Part shown: positions 33,373-46,492 of the stretch, one piece after another
Layout: the number at the start of each line of letters is the position of its first letter
Numbering within the stretch: position 1 is the stretch's first letter
From: Erythrophleum ivorense
Taxonomy: Eukaryota; Streptophyta; Magnoliopsida; Fabales; Fabaceae
Direction: 5' to 3'
Length of the DNA: 64,000 nucleotides
Assembly: GCA_026724425.1 (NCBI GenBank)
Contig: JAIUCV010000003.1
Coordinates: forward strand, 58,793,088-58,857,087
Made by a program: the position numbers and the translations under genes
The notes under the pieces: model-generated
What the model was told of the DNA's origin: nothing
The model's database searches: none
The model's input: only the letters and a program-made list of their open reading frames with translations

Positions 33373-34120
33373 ACAATTATATGAAAACCACATGTGCACA
33401 TTAGACAAATAATGAAAATTCTATAGTAGTTAATGTGAATATGATAAGCATATTAGACAAATAATGAAAATATACAATTATATATGTCAGAAAAAAATGA
33501 AAAAAAATTAAAACATTTGTTGTGGAAAATAATAATAGGGTTGTAGCTAATAATGTGAGAAATACAAGTGCACATTAGAAGAAGAATGACAATTAAAGAG
33601 TAATTAAAATGAATATATGATAGGCACATTAGACAGAAAATGAAAATATACCCATATATATATGTCAAAAAAATGAAAAAATCTAATGTAAGTTGTAGAA
33701 AATCATAGCAGGATTATGATCAAATGTCTCATAAGGAAAATCTAATATCTACTCCATGGAAGAGTTGCAGATGATGTATCGACAAGTATGATCATCAGTA
33801 CAATATATGAAACAAAGCACACCATTTATGCATCTAACTATCAAAAACTTTTTCTTTTCTTTCGGTTTTGCACAAACAGAGAAAGTTGGAGAGTATAAAA
33901 AAGAATAGATTCACAAGAAAGTTTATGTATCGTGTTTCCCCACTCCTTTAAATATATATCCATGTCTTCACCACAATAAAAAATGCTAACATTCCATTCA
34001 GCACTATTGATCTTGCAATATGTTGTTTCACGAATATTCGATCATCTAGACTTGAAAGCCAACTACTACATGTCATTCGTTTTTTGAAAAGATCATTAGC
34101 AAGTAAGCGGCGCATTATCG
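33373..34120 (-). pseudogene. Truncated duplicate of the F-box pseudogene
   Basis: Collinear with 35874-36612 at about 88% by eye, covering noncoding (acacattagacaaataatgaa...) sequence, the middle coding part and the first part of the F-box segment. The match stops abruptly at ~34120 before the start codon. At the other end it begins exactly where the CACTA subterminal zone stops. On the minus strand it still reads QHLARSI-like and NLFFFILSNFLCLCK-like text, with stops. Confidence 0.8.
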
Positions 34121-35559
34121 AAGGATGGGGGAGCTGCGAGGCGCCTTTAGTGCTCTAGGGTTAGAATATTTTTTATTTATCTATTAAATTAATATAAATA
34201 TTAAAATGGTTTTGAACAGGGATGGGGTGCTGAACGCAACAGTTCCACTTTTTTTTTTTTTATATTGGGATAATATTCTTCTTTTAAATTAACTTTTTAT
34301 GCATATTCTTTTTTTTAATATATAATAGGGTAGGATATAATTAGGTTATATTAATAAATTAAATTAAATTAAATTATTTGTTTTTCTAAATATAATATAA
34401 GCAAATGGGGGGCTTAGAGGTCAAATTTTAATTCTTATCTCAACAAATACTCTTATGTAATTTGTAATTTTCTACTATGTCAATCATTTAATATTTAACA
34501 CAGCTGAATATTAAAGTTCTTATATATCTTTCAGCCTTTCTTTAGGGTTTATCTTTTATTAGAGTTCTCACAATTAACTATGATGTTAGATTTAATGGAA
34601 TATTGTGCTACGCTGGTTTTAGACTATATTTCTCAATGAGTAAAAATCAATATCGTGTTTGAAATTGCATGCTATTTCAAAGTCTCATTATCATGCGCAT
34701 TAAGCATAAGATGGAGGAAAATTGACTTCCAAGATAACTCATGACCCATTTGGTTTAGGCGAAGGAAATAAATTTCATTTTCTTTTTTATATATAATGTT
34801 TATTATGTCTATATAATTATTATTAAAAAGTATCTATTGTTTCATTATTTTTATAAAGTAAGAGCATAAGAGTCCGTTTCTATTTACAAAATTATATTTT
34901 TTTCATTTTATTTTCATTCTAATAATTTTGTATACCAAATCACCGCTCACAGTAATTATCATAGATCACATGGTAAAATTAAAAATCTGTATATATTGTT
35001 TGTGGTTTACTAATTAATATTATTGAAGCCAGCTTCCCAAGTATGTTATTGGTTACATTAGGTGTTTCTAATAAATTAGATCCAATAAATTAAGTTATTA
35101 GATCTTTGTAGTTATCATTTTTATTAAATATATAATTATTAAATTATAAAATTTCAATGTATTAGAAGCTAATATGAGATTTTTAATAAGGTATAACTAG
35201 AAACAAACTTATACGATGCATAGATTGTAGATAATAAAATAATTAGTTATGTATTAATACTAAATGAGAAATAACATGAAAATATTTATATTTACATAAT
35301 GATTACATATTTTCTAGTATGAGAGAGTTCTACAGAACAATAAGATATGAAACAATCATATAAAACCTATATGGAGTAACAATTAAAACCTATATATCAA
35401 ACATTGTGTGTAACAGTTTCATAACATAACAAAATGATCAACTATTCCTACACAATTGAAATAATAACACCAAACATAGTAGGTAATCAACATAATGTAT
35501 CTATATCTAATTATTTATTGTAACAAAGTTCCCCACAAATCTAAATATGCTCTTGTACC
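34121..35559. other. AT-rich DNA between the two F-box copies, no gene seen
   Basis: A small GC-richer patch at 34121-34165 (gggggagctgcgaggcgcct) starts right at the duplication break; the rest is AT-rich with a T16 run at ~34248 and no recognisable coding domain. Confidence 0.5.
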
Positions 35560-36714
35560 AATAAAAAGAAGTATATTGATTGATGGTCTTAATCATTTTG
35601 TTAATTGCATTTAGAGAGAATAAATAATTTTAGGAGAAGTTACAACCCAAAATATAGAACCATTAATACAAATAGATTGCCCTTTGTGAATTTCTTACTG
35701 GTAGTATTATAGCATCAGACCACCTTCTACGCAACACGGAATAGTTACAGACGATAATATTTTCATCAGCCTAATCTCTGAAAACTGTGACCACCATATA
35801 ATCATTGCTAATTAGATCAAATCCAATGCAACGACATTCACAATCTTAAAATAATTAAAAAATAATGGCTAGACAATTGTATGAAAACTACAAGTCACAT
35901 TAGACAAATAATGAAAATTCTATAGTAGTTAATGTGAATATGATGAGCACATTAGACAAAGAATGAAAATATACAATTATATGTCCGAAAAAAATGAAAA
36001 AATTGAAACGTTTGTTGTAGAAAATAATAATAGGGTTGTAGATAATAATATGAGAAATACAAGTGCACATTAGAAGAAGAATGACAATTAAAGAGTAATT
36101 AGAATGAATATATGATAAGCACACTAGACAGAAAATGAAAATATACCTATATTTATGTCAAAAAATGGAAAAAAAAAAAATCTAATGTAAGTTGTAGAAA
36201 ATCGTACCAGGATTATGATTGAATGTCTCTTCAAGAAAATCTAGTATCTGCTCCATAGAAGGGTTGCAAATGATGTATTGACAAGTATGATCATCAGTAT
36301 GATATATGAAACAAAGCACACCATTTATGGATCTAACTATCAAAAACTTTTTTTGTTTTTTGCACAAACAGAGAAAGTTGGAGAGTATAAAAAAGAATAG
36401 ATTCACAAGAAAGTTTATGTACTGTGTTTTCCCACTCCTTTAAATATACATCCACGTCTTCACCACAATAAAAAGATTAAAGTTCAATTCAACGCTATTG
36501 ATCTTGCAAGATGTTGTTTCGCGAACATTCGATCATCTAGACTTGAAAGCCAACTATTGCATACCATTTGTTTTTTGAAAAGATCATTAGCAGGTAAGCA
36601 GAGCATTATATCTGTCACACAGTCCAAGCCTAAGCCACAATTATTATCGAATTTAGCAGACATCATTGTTTTGAATAAGAAATAAGAATGATTTAGCAAG
36701 GATAATCTTCCCAA
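35560..36714 (-). pseudogene. F-box protein pseudogene (F-box plus F-box-associated domain)
   Basis: Starts at ATG 36712-36714. The first frame (36484-36714) has DCVTDIMLCLPANDLFKKQM and CNSWLSSLDDRMFAKQHLARS, a clear F-box that would dock to SKP1 in an SCF ubiquitin ligase. Next, 36182-36406 gives FLIVRSINGVLCFIYHTDD and YIICNPSMEQIL, the start of an F-box-associated repeat domain. After ~310 bp of noncoding insertion, the minus strand at ~35840-35620 gives DYMVVTVFRD- and RRRWSDAIILPVRNSQ-like text, the domain's C-terminal part. Frame changes, a stop at 36484 and the insertion show that it is a pseudogene. The target of this F-box protein cannot be inferred. Confidence 0.75.
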
Positions 36715-39700
36715 GAAGAAAAATATGACACCAATGGTTTGAGAAGAAAGATAATCTTCCTAGAGATGCAAAAGTGTTCTCTGACTATTGCATTGAGAAG
36801 AAAAACGTTATTAGAAAATAGGAAAATTCTCATGAAATTTTTTTATAAAAAATGCCCAAAATTTTATTAAAATTACTGTTTTCATGAAAATTCTCACAAA
36901 TTTTAAGTTATGAAAAAATAATCATAGGTTTCACAATTCTTACAAAATTTTTTGGTAAGAAAAATGTTCTCAGAGAAAACTTCTATGAAAACACCAAAAA
37001 AGTTGCATGAATGTATATTTTAACTTGTGATTTTCTCGTAGGATTTTCACATAATTTACTATGGGAACAAAATAATTTTAATTTTTTTATATTCTTGTAA
37101 TACTTTATTGTGAAAACTATAAAAAAGAAAATTGGCAAATTCTTATAATAAATTATTATGAGAACATTAAAAAATTCACAATTTTTGCTATTCTCACCGT
37201 AACTTATCTTAAAAATCACTATTTGAAAAAAACAAGACTTTCAATAACTACTATCACCTTTAAAAATTTTAATGACAGTAAAAATTGCGACTAAAAGATT
37301 TTTATTTTTAAATTTATTTTGTAATCCTGAAGCACAATAAAGAAAAGGACCAATTATATTGACATATACTTTTTCAAATTTCCTTGAAAACATTTTTAGA
37401 CAATAAAAACTATAAACAAATATGCAAATAGGAGGTCATAGTATAGTTGGTAATTATCGTTCACTTGAACACAACCAAATATAAGAATCCCCAATGCAAG
37501 CTGGATTCACTTCGAACTTTTTAACATCAAGGTAGACTTCCTAACAACTCTTCAACGTAACGTGTTGAGTCTTCCAGACTGAGCAAATATATGTGAGTCA
37601 TTTCTCCACATCTTAGGAAGCCTTACGTGCAGCGGATAGAATTAACTTCTCTAGCAAAATAGGCCAACTTTTCACTGTAATTTTATAAAGGAAACAAGGA
37701 AAATTAGTCCTATTTGGTATCAATGAATGAACTCATGTTTGCAATGCAGCGTCATATATTTTGGCATGTGATTGAAATTATAGCCTGCAAAAGATAATAG
37801 TTTTCTTATTTTAATAATGAAAAGTTGAAAAAGTAGCCTCTAAAAGTAACATCAATTGATATTGGATCAAAGAAAAAATGAAGAAAAAAAAAATTGAGTT
37901 GCAAGATGAAAGAGAATTGTGAAACTTATCTCTAGAAGGGCAAGGTAAACCTTTGCCTTCTTAATTTTAACATGATATCGTAGAAGTAGCTAATTTAGTT
38001 GTCAAAGGCCTAAAAATTTAGGGTAAATTTAAACTTTTCTAAGCACTTTAATTAATTTATACTTAATCCTTTTAATTAATTATTCTTAGCTAATTAAAAA
38101 GACTTTTAACTTATCAATGGATATTAACTAACAGAAAGGTTTCTAAGTTATCTTGAGATTCTAGCTAACTAAAAAGATTTGTGAGATATATCTATAAAGG
38201 AACTATCTAACTAGAAAAAATTCCTAAAATACATATAGATATAATTTATGGAATTTAAAATATAGGGTTTCATAACTAAAAATCACAATTCTTTGCACCC
38301 ATAGAATACTCCAAGAATTTGATCACAATACATGTATCTTTTAGAGACAGAAAAAATATATTTCTTCCCATTATGGCAATCAAGGAGAGGAAAAAAAAGT
38401 GACAATAAACAACTGAGTTATTGAGGAAATGTATTTTTTATCATTAAAAAAAATACATGCTTAAATTATTTGATTCTTAAATTTAAAACATATACAATTC
38501 AATTCTTAAAGGTTTTTTATTTACTCTGTAAATTATGTACATTTGTTTTATTTTCGTTTTATATTTTTATTAGCAAGAGATTAACAAGTAGCGGATAAAA
38601 ATTTTTCAAGGGCTAAATATCCAAATCATATGTTTTTAAAACTTATGGAAAAAATAATTAAAATATGTATCATTCAAGAACATGAAGAAAATAGAAAAGA
38701 ATGAAGGAACGGATTAATGGAATTATGTTAAAATGGCTTGAAACTGAGGATAATCTCTCTAGTTTCTTCTTTGGGGACAAGATCCAGCTACAAATACTGA
38801 AACTGGCTGACGCGCTATGAGGAGATTTTTTATCTTCATGATGAATTTATGATCAAATTCTTTAAAAATAATTTAAAGCGACGAAGAATCCAAGTGAATG
38901 TGTGCACACCAGTATCTGTAAATATTTTATCTTCAAAAATTTGTATAAGACCGTTTTAATATCTCTTAAAATATGAAACTGGGGCAAAAATATACTGACA
39001 AGTACCAAAATGATACGAAAAAATCTTTGATAAAATTATAACATGTGAAAGAATTTTTTTTTTTCAGTACTCTATGTAATTATGAGTTGTTAGAAAAAAA
39101 GTCTACGTGTTATATTTTTATTGAAAAATTAATACTAAACACCGAAGTCAGAAGAAACTTAAACCAAGTCTTGTCTTTAAAAATTTTGGTTATATCAATC
39201 AAGTAGGAGAACTTTGTTTCCTCTAAGAGTTTCACATAATGTTTCAATGCACAGTATCATTTATAATCACCAGAAAATTAGCAAGTGATCCGTGAAGAGT
39301 AGTGGAAATATTGTCTTTTACCAGCACTAGATTATCCATGACAAACAAAGCAGCCTACTCTCTTCTCTAACTTACTAAAACTGAAAGGCTGCGTAACTAC
39401 TAATATATTAAAATCATTTGCCTCAGACACATTTTTTTTTCCAGTACAAGAAGAAGATTGAACTTGTGATTCTATACCCAAACCCCATATTTAACGATCT
39501 TAGCTAACCTCAATGGCTTAGATACCTTCTTTTGTTGGACAACAATGATTGATTTTTTATTCATAATGTGATTCAGTTGGTATTGGTATAAAAAACAAGC
39601 TCTATCATCTGAACTGATCTATTAAAAATGCTCTGTAGAGAACACAACAAATTCATTCCTTCATGATTTGCTCATTGCTGGAACACTGAACTCTGGTTTA

Positions 39701-40079
39701 AAATAGAGAGCAATACAAGTTGAACTCCACACGCTTCACCACAATAAATGGATAGAGAAAGGTAGTGGGCAGTTAACAATTTAAGAATTGATGGATTAAT
39801 GATTATAAATTAAGACAGGACAGGAGGGTGGTGAGATAGAAGTGTTGGAGAACATAATACGTTGTGTCAAAATTAGATATAAAGAGATTCAGTCTGTAAG
39901 TGTATCAATTAGATATCAGGAAGTCAATAAATCTACCCTGTCATTCCATGTGGTACCAAGTACTAATACATGTCCCCTCCCATTGAGACACGGACACTTG
40001 TTGCCATGCATTGTCATATTCACTTGTCTGCTTACAAGCATTCCATCCCATCCCATGTATATAAATAAGGAAAATTTAT
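36715..40079. other. AT-rich intergenic DNA with unassigned repeats
   Basis: 36780-37310 has many imperfect inverted words around ctcatgaaaattttat and ttttcatgaaaattctcaca, perhaps subterminal repeats of a nonautonomous DNA transposon. 38930-39060 resembles 57530-57670 (both contain accaaaatgatac/tactaaaatgatacc followed by aaaaaatcttt), a dispersed repeat. No gene-like frame is supported; the 79-codon frame at 39842-40081 has no recognisable domain. Confidence 0.45.
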
Positions 40080-40083
40080 AGTT

Positions 40084-40260
40084 AAAAAATATTTATATTG
40101 AAAAATTTTAAAATTTAAAATTATTTTAAGAGACCTTAAAACAAAATATTTTAATTTACGATTTTGAATTATAATTTTTTAACGCAATTTAAATTTTTAA
40201 TCATAAAATCATTTAAAAATAATTTCAAATTTTAATATCTTTTAATATAAATATTTTTCA
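40084..40260. repeat. Small AT-rich foldback / MITE-like element
   Basis: The left end aaaaaatatttatatt plus ~35 further bases matches the reverse complement of the right end aatataaatattttt plus inner bases with moderate mismatch, so ~180 bp can fold on itself. Base composition makes some matching expected by chance, but the order of words is kept over ~55 bp. No clear target duplication. Confidence 0.55.
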
Positions 40261-40687
40261 GATGAAATTTTGAATTGTAATTTTCTCTATAAATAACTTC
40301 TAGGATGCCTTAAGAACTAGCCCTTGGCAATTTGAAAAATTTGAAGTGGATCCTCTAAAATTCTTTTAAAAATTTATATGATTTAGATTTAAGAGAAAAA
40401 GACACCACATATAAACTTTATATTCAAACAATCGATGGGGTTTATTGATCAAGTAAAGGGTCCTAAAGGCCTTGGGCCACTAAGGGCCTAGATGGTACCA
40501 TTGTCAGCTTCTATGTGAATTAACTTTAATAATCTATTATAACCATTCACAATGCACAAATTGGACTTAACATGAGCATTAGGATAACAACTAAACACCA
40601 AGAGAAGGTCTTGATAGTCCTATATCTGAAATTTATACTCATCACTAAAAATGAAAATTAAGACATTAACCATTTGCAAATCATAAA

Positions 40688-41111
40688 AATTCAACATATG
40701 GGGCCACACATGTAAATATTAAAATGTAGTGTTATTATTTATTTATTTAAGTTTAAATAAAGTGATCTAATCTAGAACTTGAGTTTCAGTGGGCTTAAAA
40801 GTCCAAGGTCATACGTTTGACGTATAGATACCTATAAAGAACATAATTGGAATTATATGATGGGTTGAATACTAATTATATTTAGAATATACTTCTCTAT
40901 ATCCCTATGATAGAGTAGTTTTTCAGATATATTCTAACTATTCTATCAAGAATAACTTAGAAGACTTGCCTGTGTAGTTAATCACAACGATGGATTCAGG
41001 TATGATTTTGTATCTATTTTAATTTTATTCTTCTAAACTGATATGGGTTGTATGTGATTAAATTTGATTCTCCAGATTTTGTGATTAAATTTGATTCTCC
41101 AGATTCCTTCA
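40688..41111 (+). repeat. Copia 5' LTR
   Basis: Matches 46502-46961 from aaattcaacatatggggcc onward and ends ccagattccttca, next to a primer site. The first ~10 bases (TGTTGAAGTA in the 3' LTR) are not recognisable. Contains a direct duplication of gattaaatttgattctccag near 41057-41102. Confidence 0.88.
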
Positions 41112-41113
41112 AG

Positions 41114-41125
41114 TGGTATTGAGCC
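41114..41125 (+). promoter_or_regulatory. Copia primer-binding site (tRNA-Met type), diverged
   Basis: tggtattgagcc two bases after the LTR, against TGGTATCAGAGCC. Confidence 0.75.
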
Positions 41126-41973
41126 TACCATAATCATTCTTTAGAATGATTTCAATTTATAAAATTAAATTTAGTCTTTATACATCCAAAACAATTAGAC
41201 CCTTTGTTGCTTACGCATCAACCTTAATATACATATATATATATATATATATATTTTCACAAAATTTTCAAATTTAGTAATTATTTGAAAAAACAAAGGG
41301 GGCCTTTGAAAGTCATGAATTCCATTGAAGAGAAAGGAAAGGAAGACTCACCTTTAAACTAATAAAGTATTGGCAAAGTTATAGTTGTAGTTAGTGTATA
41401 AATTTCTTGCTATTCATTCTATTCCATTATTACTTCTTGTTACTTCTCTATCAATAACAAAGTAATTAAAAAAAAATCCCTTCAGCAATCCCAGATATTG
41501 TATGCTTCCATTGTTGCCATTTGTGAACACAAAGGGGAATTATTTTATTTTATTTTTACTTTAAAATAAAAATATTTTTGAATAGCAATTTATTTCAAAT
41601 AATTTATTATATTATGATTCCTTAAAATTTTGTCTTTTATACCTAATGAATTAATTAACATAAGATGTCACCAAAGTGAACCTTCTGGTGAAAATTGTTC
41701 ATAAAGTATAATAGATATTTTATGATTATGTAATTTCATCTGGGTATTTTAATAGGCCTAAGGAAGCTTAATACTTGGCTGAATTATATAGGTAACTGTG
41801 ATGATAAATATGTGACAATTATAAAGTTTTAAAATGCAAATAATAATTTAATCTAAAGATAGTATTGTTATTTGGCATTTTATTGTTGTCAATGTTTTAT
41901 CATCACAACAAGAATGGCATTTACAATTAATATTATTGTCCAAAGATAAAATATTAATGTTGTTACAGGCATC

Positions 41974-42810
41974 TTGGGATGGGGAGAAAATTATTTGAAT
42001 TTTATTGCTATCATATTATTATGTGGATTACTAATTATTTTTTGTTCTTTTCTTATAGCTTTAGTTGCCTCAATATTTGCTAGCTTAAATTCCATCCCCA
42101 TCTTAAATCGAACAAATTTCAAGGATTGCAAAGATTATTCTTGGCTATGTGGATCTAGACTTTACATTAAGGACTAATAAGCCCCTTTCTCTTACAACTT
42201 ATAGTTCCTTTGAAACATAAAAATACTTTGTGAAGTGGGAGCATTCAAATCGCATGAGTATAATGATCATTAAGCATAACATTCTAAAAGCCTTTATGGG
42301 TGCTATCTCTGAAAGTATTACTAGTGTAAAAGGTTTCTTTGTTGAAATTGAAAAATGCTTTGTCAAAAGTGATAAGGCAGAAATAAGCACGTTTTTACAA
42401 TATTTGATTTCCATGAAGTATAAAGACAAATGAAATATATTATGGAAATGTCTCATATAGCTGCAAAACTTAAAGGAATTAAAGTTTGAGCTATCTAAGG
42501 ACCCACTAGTGCATTTAGTGTTAATTTCCCTTTTTGCATAATTTAGCCAGTTCAAGGTTAGTTATAATTGCCAAAAAGAAAAATGGGCTTTGAATAAGCT
42601 CATATCCTATTTTATGCAAAAAGAGAAAAGATTGAAACATGATGGCATTAAAAGTGCTAACTTAGTTAGTACCTTTAAGGTTAAGGGCAAAAAAAAAAAA
42701 AAAAAAGCTCATAAGGCTACTAAGGATTTAGTTCAGAAGAGACTTGCTCAAAATAAGGATAAGTGTTTCTTCCATAAGAAACCTTGATATCATAAGAAGG
42801 ACTGTACCAA
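41974..42810 (+). pseudogene. Copia gag and zinc knuckle remnant
   Basis: Frame 41974-42177 ends with ASLNSIPILNRTNFKDCKDY, the usual N-terminal gag segment of plant copia elements. Frame 42230-42433 reads SITSVKGFFVEIEKCFVKSD and matches the gag-polypeptide (UBN2-type) region. Frame 42590-42787 is Lys-rich and ends CFFHKKP, stop, YHKKDC, a knuckle in which the second Cys is His and the Gly codon is a stop. Gag would form the particle and bind RNA. Confidence 0.82.
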
Positions 42811-42879
42811 ATATTATACTTGACGTGTCAAAAAAGGTATATTACTTGTTTTGGTTTATTCTAAAGTTAATTTGGCTTT

Positions 42880-44070
42880 AGTGTCAAGAAACACTTGGTG
42901 GATAGATTTTGGTGCTACTACTTACATTAGTGTTTCTATGCAGGGTTACCTAAACTACCAATAGTCAATTAATGCTAAAAGATGCATTTATGTGGGAGAT
43001 GGCTAGTCAGTAGAAGTAGAAGCATTTTGTCACTTTAGATTGCTATTAGGAACTAGTTATTATTTGGATTTATTAGACATATTTGTAATACTGTCTTTTA
43101 GAAAAAAAATTAGTTTTAGTTTCTATTTTAGACAAATTCTATTTGTTTTGTTCATTTGGAAACAATCAGGTTACATTATCTATAAATTCAAATATTGTTA
43201 GAACTTGTTTTCTAATACTTTATGATAATTTATATTCATTAAACATAATTGCATCTTATCAAGAAGTCTTGCATGCGATGTCATGCTGTTCAAAGCATAA
43301 AATTAATCATGGAAATTCAGCATCAATGTAGCATAAATGATTAGGTCACATTTTTAAAGATAGAATTGAATGATTTATGTCCAATGGCATTTTAAACGAT
43401 ATTGACTTTACAGATTTTAACATCTGTATTAATTGTATTAAAGGAAAGAAAGCCAAAGTAAAGAGTAAAGATGCTCGCAAAAGTTTACAAGTCTTACAAT
43501 TAATACATATAGATATCTATGGACCGCTTCAAATACCTTTTTGAAATGGTCAATGATACTTTATATCATTAATAAACAACTACTCCAAATATGGGTATCT
43601 ATATTTGATTCATGAAAAATCACATGCATTGAACATCTTCAAAGTATTTTAAGTCGAAGTTAAGAATTAACTTAACAAAAGGATTAAAAGCATTAGATCT
43701 GATCATAGTGGTGAATACTATGATGGTTCAAGAGAACAACGTCTTTGGCCATTTGCTAGATTCCTAGAGGAATCAAGAATTGTCCCACAGTACACTATGC
43801 CAAGATCACCTAGCTTGAATGGTGTAGTTAAGAGGCAAAATAAGACTTTTTAAGATATGGTAATAAGTATAATAAGTCATTATACTTTACCAAAGTCTCT
43901 ATGAAGAGAAGCACTAAAGACTACAGCTTATATTTTGAATAGAATGCTAACTAAAGCAACCACTAAAACACCTCATAAGCTTTGGATAAGCAGAAAACTG
44001 AGTCTGAAGCACTTCTATATTTGGGGATGCAATGCTAAAGCAAAGCCTTACAAGTCTTAAGAAAAGAAAC
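42880..44070 (+). pseudogene. Copia protease and integrase remnant
   Basis: The protease motif reads WWIDFGATTYISVSMQGYL near 42896-42955 (Ser of DSGA changed to Phe). Integrase text follows: IHIDIYGPLQIPF near 43505, IRSDHSGEYYDG near 43690, and RSPSLNGVVKRQNKTF near 43805-43850. The two Asp residues of the DDE triad are visible, but the Glu position (normally VERxN) is Lys. Multiple stops separate the blocks. Confidence 0.82.
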
Positions 44071-44639
44071 TAGACCCCAAAACAATTAGTAGTTACTTTA
44101 TTGGCTACTTTAAACACTCAAGGGGTTATAAGTTTTATGATCATAGACTTAAGGTCGTTTTTGAAATATGAACTGCATGATTTTTTGAGAATGGTGAGTT
44201 TAGAGGGAGAAATAAGGTTAGATACATTACCTTTGAGAAGAATCGGTCTCAAAATTGATTCTTATTGTTGATTTAGACAATACACAGGTTACTATACTTG
44301 TTGTTGTTCAAGAAGTGAATTTGGAATCTCAACAGGATAATGTTGACTAAATTCCCACTTAAGTTAAGGTAATTATTCTTGAAGAACAAACTTAATAGCA
44401 TTAACAACCGGTGCCATTATGTCAATCTACTAGAGAAAAGAGAAATACAATTTCAGATTATTACATTATCTTCTTATAAGAACATGAGGAAGACAATGAT
44501 ATGGTGGAAGATGATCATATCAACTTCTAACAAGCTATGTAACACTTTTCAAAAGTGAATTGAAGTGATGAATGTGTATAAGTTCATGCAAAAAATAAGG
44601 TTTAGGAACTTGTCCCATTACCAAAAGGTGCAAAATCCA

Positions 44640-46084
44640 TTAGTTGTAAATGAATATTTAAAACCAAACGAGATGCAAATAGTAATATGAAAAGACATAA
44701 TGTGTGTCTTATGGCTATGGGCTTTACTCCAAGTGAAGGAATGGACTTTAAAAATACTTTCTCTTTGATTTCTATAAAAGACTCTTTTAGGATAATCGTA
44801 TTATTAGTTGCCCACTTTGATCTTGAGTTTCATCATATAGATGTCAAGATAGTGTTTCTTAATGGTAACATTGATGAAATAATTTATATAGTACAATAAA
44901 AAAACTTTGTGTCAAGAGATCCAAAGTCTATAGTTTGCAAATTAAAGAAATCCATCTATGGTCTCAACTAAGCTTCCTAACAGTGGTACCACAAGTTTCA
45001 CCAAGCAATTATCTCATTTGGTTTCGAGATAAACATGATTGATAATTGTGTGTATCAAAAATTGGATGGGAGTAAGTTTATGTTTCTAAGTCTGTATGTT
45101 GATGAGATATTACTTGCTACTAATGATTTAGATGTTACATAAAACCAAGACATTTTTGTCAAAGAATTTTAAAATGAAAGATTTTGGTGATGCTTCCTTT
45201 GTATTAGGGATCTAGATATATCGAGATTACACCTAGGGCATTCTTAAGTTATCACAAAGGAACTACATTGAAAAAGTGCTTAAAAAATTTAGTGTGCAAG
45301 ACTATATATTAATTGACACCCCTATTGCTTAAGGCGACAAATTTAGTCTTAGTTAATGCACTAAAACTCCCTTGAAATTACACAAATGTAGAAGATTCCC
45401 TATGCATCAGCTGTTAAGAGTCTAACATACGCTTAAGTTTGTAAGCATCTAGATATCGCATATGTTGTTGGAATGTTATACAGATATTTGAGTAACTTTG
45501 ATATGGATTATTCAAAAGTAGCCAAACGAGTTATTACATATCTAAAGAAAACAAAAGACTAGATGCTTACATATTATAGATCAGATCAGCTGTAGCTCAT
45601 AGGGCATTCTTATTCTGTCTACGCTGGATGCCAAGATAGTAGGAAATCCATATCAAGCTACATCTATCTATTAGCTGATGGACCCATTTCTTGGAAGAGT
45701 GTTAAATAGACACATGAAGCTCCTTCCACCATGGAGGCATAATTTGTAGCATACTTTAAGGCATTCGACCATGGGATATAGTTGCGAAACTTTGTCACTA
45801 GGTTGTGCATATTAGAAGGAATTGAAAGACCACTAAAGTTATATTATGACAATAGGTCAGCAGTTTTATATTCCAATGATAACAAGAGTTCATTTAAGTC
45901 AAAGCATATAGATATTAAGTTCATGGTTATGAAAGAAAAAGTATTGAGTGGCCAAATTTCTATTGAACACATTAGTACAAACTCTATAATAACAAATCCC
46001 CTTACGAAAGGATTAACACCCATGGTCTTTCACGAGTATATTTCTTATATAGGTGTCATTATGTTTAAAGATACCACATTATGA
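44640..46084 (+). pseudogene. Copia reverse transcriptase and RNase H remnant
   Basis: Frame 44687-44899 reads EGMDFKNTFSLISIKDSFRI and FHHIDVKIVFLNGNIDE. Near 45095-45130 the catalytic YVDD box is YVDEILLATND, a substitution of a metal-binding Asp. RNase H follows, with KSISSYIYLLADGPISWKSV near 45635-45705 and, in 45782-46084, YDNRSAVLYSNDNKS, SKHIDIKF and ITNPLTKGL, the usual C-terminus. Several stops show it is inactive. Confidence 0.88.
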
Positions 46085-46492
46085 TAGGAGTGTGTATTTT
46101 GTGTTTCATTACAAACATTTATGTACTTATTTTCTGATAAGAAATAAAGTCATACAACTTTTGATTTCCTACTTTGTTACATTAAGCTAAGGTTTTGATC
46201 TCACTAAAATAAAGTAAGACCAATTGAAAAATAGATATGTATAGATCACATTTCATGTAATTTTCCACGCTACACACCCATGATTGATTTATATCATTTG
46301 ATTGTGTTAATATATGTGATCACTGATGGGTTTAGTTATAACTGATGTAACAAAGACCCCTTTTAATCCTATATTAATATAATCAATGGACTAGATTGTT
46401 TATGTATATAAGTAATGGCAATTTTTGAGCTCATAAGGTTATACACATTTTATAAGGTTATATATGTGGCCCAGTGGGAGATTGTTGAAGTA

